A DNA stretch of 5,079 bases from Gemmatimonadota bacterium. Its GTDB lineage: Bacteria > Gemmatimonadota > Gemmatimonadetes > Gemmatimonadales > GWC2-71-9. Every line of letters begins with the position of its first letter. The first letter of the stretch is position 1. This document shows, piece after piece, positions 1 to 5,079 of the stretch. Where the stretch lies: contig QHUQ01000228.1 in assembly GCA_003221985.1 (NCBI GenBank), positions 1 through 5,079 of the forward strand, in the 5' to 3' direction. Under the pieces are notes generated by a model. The model had not been told where the DNA came from and did no database searches. It worked only from the letters and a program-made list of their open reading frames with translations. The position numbers and the translations under genes were made by a program.

Positions 1-1
1 C

Positions 2-385
2 CGGAACAAGACCAAGTCCATCATCGGCATGGCGCAGGCGCTGGTGGAGCGGCACGGCGGCGCGGTGCCGCAGACGATGGAAGAGCTGACGGCGCTGCCG
101 GGCGTGGGCCGGAAGACGGCAAACGTCATCCTGGGGACCTGGTTCAAGAAGAACGAGGGCGTGGTCGTGGACACGCACGTCCATCGCCTGACCCGCTTGC
201 TCAAGCTCACCCGCCAGGACGATCCCGTGAAAATCGAGCAGGACCTGATGGAGATCGTGCCGCGCGAGGACTGGACGTGGTTCTCCCATACGCTGATTCT
301 GCACGGGCGAGAGGTGTGCATCGCACGCCGGCCGAGGTGCGCGGACTGCGTGATCAATCGCCTGTGCCCGAGCTCACTGGTATGA
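2..385 (+). CDS. nth: Endonuclease III, 3' part (start outside window)
   Basis: This is the C-terminal 127 residues of endonuclease III, a bifunctional DNA glycosylase/AP lyase that removes oxidised pyrimidines in base-excision repair in the cytoplasm. The reading frame is open from base 2 with no start, so the gene begins upstream. E. coli Nth is 211 residues, so roughly 85-100 are missing. Visible residue 1 is the R of RNKTKSIIG. The helix-hairpin-helix motif [13 protein letters not shown] spans about residues 32-44, with the catalytic lysine at 38 (bases 113-115). The catalytic aspartate lies in VVDTHVHRL at residue 57 (bases 170-172). The four cysteines of the [4Fe-4S] cluster are at 106, 113, 116 and 122, spaced C-x6-C-x2-C-x5-C exactly as in the family. 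All key residues are present, so the visible part looks functional. The stop TGA (383-385) is shared with the next gene's ATG in an ATGA overlap, which suggests translational coupling. The main alternative, MutY, is disfavoured by the lysine in the HhH motif and the LILHGREVC context. Confidence 0.95.
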   Translation, partial: RNKTKSIIGMAQALVERHGGAVPQTMEELTALPGVGRKTANVILGTWFKKNEGVVVDTHVHRLTRLLKLTRQDDPVKIEQDLMEIVPREDWTWFSHTLILHGREVCIARRPRCADCVINRLCPSSLV

Positions 386-1539
386 CCTCACTCGCCCCCG
401 TCGACCGCACGTCGCTCATCGCCACCCGCCGCGACATCCATCAGCACCCGGAGCTGGCGTTCGAGGAAACCCGAACCGCCACGCTCATCGCCGACCGGTT
501 GCGGACGTTCGGCTACGAGGTCACCCCCGGGGTCGGCAAGACGGGCGTCGTCGCCCTCAAGCGGAACGGAGGCCGCTGCGTGCTGCTGAGGGCCGACATG
601 GACGCGCTGCCGGTGGAAGAAGCGAACGCGGTGCCGTACCGCTCCAAGCATCCCGGCAAGATGCACGCGTGCGGCCACGACGGGCACGTCGCCATCGGCC
701 TGGAAGTCGCGCGGCGGCTCGCCCCGCTGGGGCTCGCCGGCAGCGTGAAGTTCGCGTTTCAACCCGCCGAGGAGGCGTCGAACGGCGCGCAGGCAATGAT
801 CGGGGACGGCGTGCTCGACGCGCCCAAGGTCGACGGGGCGTTCGGCATTCATCTCTGGAACGACCTGCCCGTGGAAACGATCGGTATCATGCCTGGGCCG
901 GTGATGGCGTCGGTCGATCAGTTCGAGATCGAGATTCTTGGCCGCGGGGGGCACGCCGCCGCGCCGCACCAGACGATCGATCCGGTCCTCGTCGCGGCGC
1001 ACGTCGTCACCGGATTGCAGAGCCTCATCTCCCGGCGGCGGGATCCCCTGGCACCGGCCGTCATTTCGGTAACGGAGGTGCACGCCGGGCGCGCGTTCAA
1101 TGTGATTCCGGCGCGTGCCGATCTGCGCGGCACGGTGCGTACGTTCGGGGGCAGCTTCTGGGATGAGGCACCACGCCTCGTCGCCGAGACCGCGCAGGGT
1201 ATCGCGGCGGCTTTCGGGGCCGAAGCGAAGGTGAACTACCGCCGCTTGAGCGCGCCGCTGATTAACGATGAGCGCATGAGCACCCTGATGCGCGACGTCG
1301 CCGCCGAGCTGGTGGGCGCGAGTAATGTGCGCCATGGCGTGCGCACCATGGGTGGCGAAGACATGGCTTTCTTTCTCGAGAGTGTCCCCGGGTGCTTTGC
1401 CTTTGTCGGATCCGCAACCAAGGGAGGCACGGCCTCTCCGCATCACAGCCCGACGTTCGACATCGATGAGGAGTCGCTGGTCGTCGGCGCCGAATTGCTG
1501 ACGCGGACCGCCATCAGATACCTCGAGGCGCATTCCTGA
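382..1539 (+). CDS. M20-family metal-dependent amidohydrolase (hippurate/N-acyl-amino-acid hydrolase type)
   Basis: The 385-residue product is a cytosolic di-metal amidohydrolase of peptidase family M20, subfamily M20D (HipO/AmaA/IAA-amino-acid hydrolase relatives), which cleaves N-acyl or N-aroyl amino acids or similar amides. Motifs in order: [14 protein letters not shown] (16-29), [13 protein letters not shown] (68-80), MHACGHDGH (94-102), FQPAEE (126-131), GIHLWN (155-160), [14 protein letters not shown] (188-201), [15 protein letters not shown] (239-253), [10 protein letters not shown] (322-331) and [11 protein letters not shown] (354-364). By family analogy the metal ligands are C97, H99, E131, H157 and one of H354/H355, with E130 as catalytic base. 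Residues about 185-295 form the lid/dimerisation domain. Length is typical for M20D. I chose ATG 382 over the upstream in-frame GTG at 277 because the [10 protein letters not shown] motif normally lies close to the N-terminus and 277-381 lies inside nth. The ATG overlaps the nth stop by four bases and has only a weak upstream GAG, consistent with coupled translation. The exact substrate cannot be read from the sequence. Confidence 0.94.
   Translation: MTSLAPVDRTSLIATRRDIHQHPELAFEETRTATLIADRLRTFGYEVTPGVGKTGVVALKRNGGRCVLLRADMDALPVEEANAVPYRSKHPGKMHACGHDGHVAIGLEVARRLAPLGLAGSVKFAFQPAEEASNGAQAMIGDGVLDAPKVDGAFGIHLWNDLPVETIGIMPGPVMASVDQFEIEILGRGGHAAAPHQTIDPVLVAAHVVTGLQSLISRRRDPLAPAVISVTEVHAGRAFNVIPARADLRGTVRTFGGSFWDEAPRLVAETAQGIAAAFGAEAKVNYRRLSAPLINDERMSTLMRDVAAELVGASNVRHGVRTMGGEDMAFFLESVPGCFAFVGSATKGGTASPHHSPTFDIDEESLVVGAELLTRTAIRYLEAHS
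1525..1528 (+). promoter_or_regulatory. Ribosome binding site supporting the CTG start at 1536
   Basis: GAGG lies seven bases before CTG 1536, inside the last codons of the amidohydrolase gene. It supports starting the DUF255 gene at the CTG. The later GTG at 1593 has only CCGCGCACCAACCG before it and no purine-rich Shine-Dalgarno sequence. Confidence 0.6.
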
Positions 1540-3518
1540 ATCAGCTCAGCGACGAGCCGTCGGCGTATCTCAAGTCCGCCGCGCACCAACCGGTGCACTG
1601 GCTGCCGTGGGGCGAGGCCGCGTTCAGCCGCGCGCGCGCAGCCAAGAAACCGATCCTGCTCGACATCGGCGCGGTGTGGTGCCACTGGTGCCACGTCATG
1701 GACGGCGAGTCGTACGAAGATCCCGCGGTCGCCGAGATCCTGAATCGCGATTTCGTGTGTGTGAAGGTGGACCGCGACGAGCGGCCCGACGTGGACGCGC
1801 GCTACCAGCGCGCCGTGCAGGCGCTCAGCGGGCAGGGCGGCTGGCCGCTCACGGCATTCCTGACGCCCGAGGGCGAAGTGTTTTTCGGCGGCACCTACTT
1901 CCCGCCTGACAACAACGCGTCCGGCCGGCCGGGATTTCGCCGCGTCTTGATGGAAATCGCCCGCGCCTACCGCGAGGAACCGGATCGCGTGACCACCAAT
2001 GCGCGCGCGATTCGCGAGCACGTCGTCCAGACGCTCGATGAAGCGAAGCCCGGGACCGTGAGCGCCGATCTCGTCAGCGGCGCTGCCGACCAAATGGCGA
2101 AGCTGTTCGACGTGCGCTACGGCGGCTTCGGCGCGTCACCCAAGTTTCCGCATCCCGCGGCGATCGAGTTCCTCCTCGCGTGCTGGCACGACGGCAGAGG
2201 CGGCCTCGCCTGGCAACGCGAGATCGTCGAGAAAACCCTGACGGGAATGGCGCGCGGCGGCATCCGCGATCACCTGGGCGGCGGCTTTCACCGCTACTCG
2301 GTGGACGAACGCTGGATCGTGCCGCACTTCGAGAAGATGTCATACGACAACTCCGAGTTGCTGCGGGCGTACCTCTCGGCATATCAGGCATTCGGCACGC
2401 CGCTCTTCAAAGAGGTCGCGACCGGGATCGTGGACTGGGTGCTCGAAGTCATGGTGCAGAAAGAGCACGCCGCGTTCGCAACGTCGCAGGACGCCGACCT
2501 GACCTTCGGGGACGACGGTGATTACTGGACCTGGACGGTGGACGAAGCCAAGGGCGGATTGAGCGCGCGTGAATACACGGTCGCGTCGAGTGTGTTCGAC
2601 ATCCAGGAAACGGGCGAGATGCACCACAACCCCAAGAAAAACGTGTTGTGGTGGAAGCAGGATCCGGCCGGCGATGATGAATGGCCCATTCTTCGAGCGG
2701 CTATCAGGAAGCTCAAGACCGCACGCGATCGTCGGAAGGCGCCCTTCGTGGACCGCACCGCGTACGTGAATTGGAACGCGATGATGGCTGGCGCGTTTCT
2801 TCAGGCCGGGGCGGTATTGGATAGAAAGGCGTGCAACGACCTAGCGCTGCGAGTGCTCGAGCGAATCTGGTCGGAGGCGTGGGACGCGGGTCGTGGGATG
2901 TCGCACGTCCTCGGCCGGCCGGAGCCGCGCGGGATGCTCGACGAAAACGTGCAGGCGGCGGCCGCGTTCCTCGACGCGTACGAAGCGACGGGAGAGCCGC
3001 GCTGGCTCGAGCGTGCGACCCTGATCATGCGCTACTGCGCTACGGCGCATGCCGATGCCGGCGGCGGATACTTCGACATTGCCGCCGCTGACGGCACCGC
3101 GTATCTCGCGACCCGCGCCAAGCCGGTGCAGGACGCGCCGACGCCGTCGCCCAACGGCGTCGGCGCGCTGGTACTGGCTCGGCTGTGGGCGCTGACCGAC
3201 GACGCCGCGTGGCGCACCGCGCTCGAGCGCCAGCTTGCGGCGTTCGCTGGCACCGCGCGCGAGCTGTCGCTCCACGGATCCACGCTGCTGCGCGCCGTCG
3301 ACTGGGCGGTGCATCCGGTGACGCGCATCGAGGTCGCCGGTCCCTCGGGCGACGGACCGGCGTGCGCGATGCACCTCCTCGCCTTGCAGACCTACCGGCC
3401 GCGCAAGGTCGTGCTCCGAAAGATCGCGAGGCAACCCGCTGCGACGGTCTGCGTCGGCACGACGTGCTCATTGCCGGTCTCCGCGCCCGAGAAACTCACC
3501 GAGCTGCTCGAGGCGTGA
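1536..3518 (+). CDS. DUF255 (YyaL/SPATA20-type) thioredoxin-like domain protein with six-hairpin glycosidase-like domain; proposed CTG start
   Basis: The predicted 660-residue soluble protein belongs to the DUF255 family (B. subtilis YyaL, human SPATA20), whose biochemical role is not firmly established. The N-terminal thioredoxin-like domain (about 1-165) carries a CHWC pair (C49, C52), VDRDERPD (78-85), GGWPL (101-105) and GGTYFPP (118-124). The rest resembles an alpha/alpha six-hairpin glycosidase fold: YGGFG and SPKFPHP (195-207), a [20 protein letters not shown] block (241-260), [10 protein letters not shown] (263-272), SQDAD (317-321), NWNAMMAG (412-419), [19 protein letters not shown] (468-486) and PSPNGVGAL (537-545). 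A family-typical C-terminal C-x4-C followed by SLP lies at 639-646. Start choice: the first GTG/ATG in frame is GTG 1593, but bases 1536-1592 encode [19 protein letters not shown], matching the conserved 'N-L-E-S-Y-L-x-NPV' start of the family. No ATG, GTG or TTG lies between the in-frame stop at 1467 and 1593. CTG 1536 has GAGG seven bases upstream and overlaps the amidohydrolase stop as CTGA. The gene identity is near certain; the CTG start is an inference. Confidence 0.93.
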   Translation: MNQLSDEPSAYLKSAAHQPVHWLPWGEAAFSRARAAKKPILLDIGAVWCHWCHVMDGESYEDPAVAEILNRDFVCVKVDRDERPDVDARYQRAVQALSGQGGWPLTAFLTPEGEVFFGGTYFPPDNNASGRPGFRRVLMEIARAYREEPDRVTTNARAIREHVVQTLDEAKPGTVSADLVSGAADQMAKLFDVRYGGFGASPKFPHPAAIEFLLACWHDGRGGLAWQREIVEKTLTGMARGGIRDHLGGGFHRYSVDERWIVPHFEKMSYDNSELLRAYLSAYQAFGTPLFKEVATGIVDWVLEVMVQKEHAAFATSQDADLTFGDDGDYWTWTVDEAKGGLSAREYTVASSVFDIQETGEMHHNPKKNVLWWKQDPAGDDEWPILRAAIRKLKTARDRRKAPFVDRTAYVNWNAMMAGAFLQAGAVLDRKACNDLALRVLERIWSEAWDAGRGMSHVLGRPEPRGMLDENVQAAAAFLDAYEATGEPRWLERATLIMRYCATAHADAGGGYFDIAAADGTAYLATRAKPVQDAPTPSPNGVGALVLARLWALTDDAAWRTALERQLAAFAGTARELSLHGSTLLRAVDWAVHPVTRIEVAGPSGDGPACAMHLLALQTYRPRKVVLRKIARQPAATVCVGTTCSLPVSAPEKLTELLEA

Positions 3519-3579
3519 CCCGCTTGGCGCGGCGCGAAGCCGAGGACAGATTCCTAGCCACCTCAACGCGGGGATGTAG
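3519..3579 (+). other. 61-bp spacer between the DUF255 and cyclophilin genes
   Basis: This is the longest non-coding stretch in the window. I see no T-tailed hairpin that would act as an intrinsic terminator. The best promoter-like pair, TTGGCG at 3524 and CAGATT at 3547 with a 17-base spacer, matches the -10 consensus at only three of six positions and is not convincing. The spacer ends in the cyclophilin ribosome binding site. Read-through from the upstream genes is therefore plausible, though a lineage-specific promoter cannot be excluded. Confidence 0.5.
3570..3573 (+). promoter_or_regulatory. Ribosome binding site of the cyclophilin gene
   Basis: GGGG sits six bases before ATG 3580. The intervening bases are ATGTAG, so an in-frame ATG followed at once by a stop lies directly before the real start. 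This rules out any upstream extension of the cyclophilin reading frame and fixes ATG 3580 as the start. Confidence 0.55.
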
Positions 3580-4029
3580 ATGCCGAACAAGAAAGCGGTC
3601 ATTGAGACCAAGAAGGGCACGATCGAGCTGGAGCTGTTTGCGGACGAAGTGCCCGGCACCGTCGCGAATTTCGAGAAGCTCGCCAACTCACAGTTCTATG
3701 ACGGCACAAAATTCCATCGCGTGATCCCGAATTTCATGGTTCAGGGCGGCGATCCGTATTCCAAGACGGGAAAGGGGCCGGTCGGGACCGGCGGGCCGGG
3801 GTACACGATCAAATGCGAAACTCAGAAGAACACGCACAAGCACGTCGCCGGGACACTGTCGATGGCGCATGCGGGGAAGGACACCGGCGGCAGTCAGTTC
3901 TTCATTTGTCACTCTCCCCAGAAACACCTCGACGGCGTCCACACGGTGTTTGGACAGGTTACCAAGGGGATGGACGTCGTCAATGCGATCAAAGGCAACG
4001 ACGAAATCACATCCATTCGTGTTTCGTAA
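3580..4029 (+). CDS. Cyclophilin-type peptidyl-prolyl cis-trans isomerase
   Basis: This complete 149-residue single-domain cyclophilin catalyses cis-trans isomerisation of Xaa-Pro bonds and assists protein folding. There is no signal peptide or membrane segment, so it should act in the cytoplasm. The core motif [15 protein letters not shown] (45-59) contains the catalytic arginine R47 (equivalent to Arg55 of human CypA), F52 and Q55. GTLSMAHAG (91-99) and GGSQFFIC (103-110) form the rest of the proline-binding pocket, and [11 protein letters not shown] (117-127) supplies H121 (CypA His126). The residue aligned with CypA Trp121 is H116, a replacement common in bacterial cyclophilins and usually linked to weak cyclosporin A binding. 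The length is near the minimal bacterial type (E. coli PpiB is 164 residues). ATG 3580 follows a GGGG ribosome binding site and is the only possible start, since TAG lies immediately upstream in frame. The next gene begins 12 bases after the stop, so the two are probably co-transcribed. Confidence 0.95.
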   Translation: MPNKKAVIETKKGTIELELFADEVPGTVANFEKLANSQFYDGTKFHRVIPNFMVQGGDPYSKTGKGPVGTGGPGYTIKCETQKNTHKHVAGTLSMAHAGKDTGGSQFFICHSPQKHLDGVHTVFGQVTKGMDVVNAIKGNDEITSIRVS

Positions 4030-4031
4030 TC

Positions 4032-4036
4032 GGAGG
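4032..4036 (+). promoter_or_regulatory. Ribosome binding site fixing the GTG start at 4042
   Basis: A perfect GGAGG lies five bases before GTG 4042 and directly after the cyclophilin stop. The alternative in-frame starts ATG 4063 and ATG 4069 have no comparable purine run upstream, so GTG 4042 is preferred. Confidence 0.7.
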
Positions 4037-4041
4037 CTTCT

Positions 4042-5079
4042 GTGTTTGCTCTGCTGCTAGCCATGACGATGACGGTGCAGGACTCGGGCGCTTTCGTGGT
4101 GCGGCTCGGTAACGACACGCTCTCGCTGGAGCAGTACACGCGCACCGCAACGCAGCTGCGGGGCGAATACGTGATCCGCACGCCACGCAGCCTGCATCGC
4201 ATCTATACCTTCGACTTGAATCCAGACGGCACCATTCGTCACGTCGAAATCGTGACGCACAACATCGGCGGCGGGCCCGGGCCGATGGAGACGAAAAACT
4301 CGGTCGACTTCTCCGGCGACAGCGCGGTGCTGGTATCACCGCGGGGGGACAGCACCGTCAAGCAAAGAATGGCGGTTCCGAAGGGGACCTTCCCATTCCA
4401 ACTCCACGTGTACGGCTTAGTCGAGCAGATCGGCCGCTGGGCGCGCGCTCAGGGGAAGGACAGCGTCAGGTTTACCGCCCTCACCTCTGCCACCGCGACG
4501 AGCGGCGGCTACGTCACGAAGCGCGGCGGCGACACCCTCGTCTTCATGTTCGATGAAGGCCAGTACACCGGCGTTGGTCCGTTCACGTTCCGTCTCGACC
4601 GGCAGGGGCACCTCACGTGGCTCACCGGGAAGGGCAGCACACTGCAGGTGGAAGTCCAGCGCGTCCCCTCCGTTCCGATGGCGCAGGCAGGCCCCATGTT
4701 CGCCAATCGGCCGCTCGGCCAGCTCTCGCCCCGAGACACCGCTCGCGCGACGATCGGAGGAGCGGAGGTGTCGATCGATTACAGCCGGCCCTCCCGCCGC
4801 GGACGTGACATCTTCGGAGCCCTCGAGCCATGGAACAAGGTGTGGCGCACGGGTGCCAACGCCGCCACGCAGCTCAGTGCGCCGGTGGACCTCGTCATCG
4901 GCGGCGCCACGGTGCCCGCCGGCAAGTACACGCTCTGGACCTTGCCCGCTCCGGACGGCTGGAAGCTGATCATCAACAAGCAGACGGGCCAGTGGGGCAC
5001 CGAGTACCATCCGGACCAGGATCTCGTGCGAGTGCAAGCGAAAGTCGAAACGCTCGTTGCGCCGGTCGAGCAATTCACA
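4042..5079 (+). CDS. Probably exported protein with C-terminal DUF2911 domain, 5' part (runs off window)
   Basis: An open frame of 346 codons reaches the right edge without a stop. The first residues, MFALLLAMTMTVQDSGA, form a short hydrophobic stretch followed by polar residues. This looks like a weak export signal, but there is no basic residue before the hydrophobic core, so secretion is uncertain. Residues about 18-210 are rich in alternating hydrophobic/polar, beta-like segments (LGNDTLSLEQYTRTATQL, IYTFDLNPDGTIRHVEI, FTFRLDRQGHLTWL) and I do not recognise a named domain there. After a linker (about 213-228), DUF2911 begins with SPRDTARATIGGAEVSIDYS (229-248). It continues with SRRGRDIFGALEPWNKVWRTGANAAT, broken here as RGRDIFG (252-258) and WRTGANAAT (265-273), then VIGGATVPAGKYTLWTLP and WKLIINKQTGQWG, all hallmarks of the family. 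DUF2911 has no established function. The start is GTG 4042 because of the GGAGG five bases upstream. The 12-base gap places it in the cyclophilin transcript. The strand and frame are secure; the function is unknown. Confidence 0.88.
   Translation, partial: MFALLLAMTMTVQDSGAFVVRLGNDTLSLEQYTRTATQLRGEYVIRTPRSLHRIYTFDLNPDGTIRHVEIVTHNIGGGPGPMETKNSVDFSGDSAVLVSPRGDSTVKQRMAVPKGTFPFQLHVYGLVEQIGRWARAQGKDSVRFTALTSATATSGGYVTKRGGDTLVFMFDEGQYTGVGPFTFRLDRQGHLTWLTGKGSTLQVEVQRVPSVPMAQAGPMFANRPLGQLSPRDTARATIGGAEVSIDYSRPSRRGRDIFGALEPWNKVWRTGANAATQLSAPVDLVIGGATVPAGKYTLWTLPAPDGWKLIINKQTGQWGTEYHPDQDLVRVQAKVETLVAPVEQFT

Noticed and set aside
277..381. Upstream GTG start giving a 420-residue amidohydrolase
   Set aside because: The extra 35 residues overlap the nth Fe-S cluster region in another frame and are arginine-rich with no family similarity. 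ATG 382 puts the conserved [10 protein letters not shown] motif at the usual distance from the N-terminus.
388..1533. A 381-codon minus-strand open frame covering almost the whole amidohydrolase gene
   Set aside because: It is in codon register with the sense gene, so only sense TCA, TTA or CTA codons could stop it, and these are rare in this GC-rich gene. It ends exactly at the TCA serine codon at 388-390. The product is rich in R, H, G and A without recognisable motifs, while the plus strand encodes a full M20 enzyme.
1443..2093. A 216-codon minus-strand open frame across the amidohydrolase/DUF255 junction
   Set aside because: It is antisense to two strongly supported genes, has no recognisable motif and shows the composition of a high-GC shadow frame.
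3524..3552. Possible promoter (TTGGCG, 17 bases, CAGATT) before the cyclophilin gene
   Set aside because: The -10 element matches the consensus at only three of six positions, and chance matches of this quality are common.
3185..3724. A 179-codon plus-strand frame bridging the DUF255 end and the cyclophilin start
   Set aside because: It is an arginine-rich shadow frame that overlaps two well-supported genes and has no family motifs.
4417..5073. A 218-codon minus-strand open frame opposite the DUF2911 gene
   Set aside because: It has the same cause: it is in register with the sense codons and ends at the sense TTA codon at 4417-4419. The plus-strand frame encodes a recognisable DUF2911 domain.

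Overview
The window is a compact, high-GC, fully plus-strand stretch of bacterial chromosome. It holds five genes in one head-to-tail cluster: the 3' end of an endonuclease III gene (nth), an M20-family metallo-amidohydrolase, a DUF255/YyaL-type thioredoxin-like protein, a small cyclophilin-type peptidyl-prolyl isomerase, and the 5' part of an exported or envelope-type protein that ends in a DUF2911 domain. There are no RNA genes, mobile elements, repeats or CRISPR arrays, and no sign of recent transfer. The GC-rich codon use and the pairing of a DUF2911 protein with a 'SQDAD...DDGDYWTWT' type of DUF255 protein suggest a Gemmatimonadota-like soil or environmental bacterium. That placement is an inference from gene content and needs a database search.

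Layout: nth (2-385) overlaps the amidohydrolase (382-1539) by four bases in an ATGA junction. The amidohydrolase appears to overlap the DUF255 gene by four bases in a CTGA junction, because the DUF255 reading frame matches its family upstream of the first GTG. This makes a CTG at 1536, preceded by GAGG, the likely real start. A 61-bp gap with no convincing promoter or terminator leads to the cyclophilin (3580-4029). Twelve bases later the DUF2911 gene starts at a GTG (4042) behind a perfect GGAGG and runs off the right edge. No intergenic stretch exceeds 61 bp.

The first three genes are packed for translational coupling, and all five could lie on one transcript. Their functions (base-excision repair, amide hydrolysis, thiol-redox-type housekeeping, protein folding, a surface protein of unknown role) do not form an obvious pathway, so this looks like an ordinary housekeeping operon. 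I found no convincing undescribed system. The points most worth checking are the non-canonical CTG start of the DUF255 gene and the uncharacterised N-terminal region of about 200 residues fused to DUF2911.
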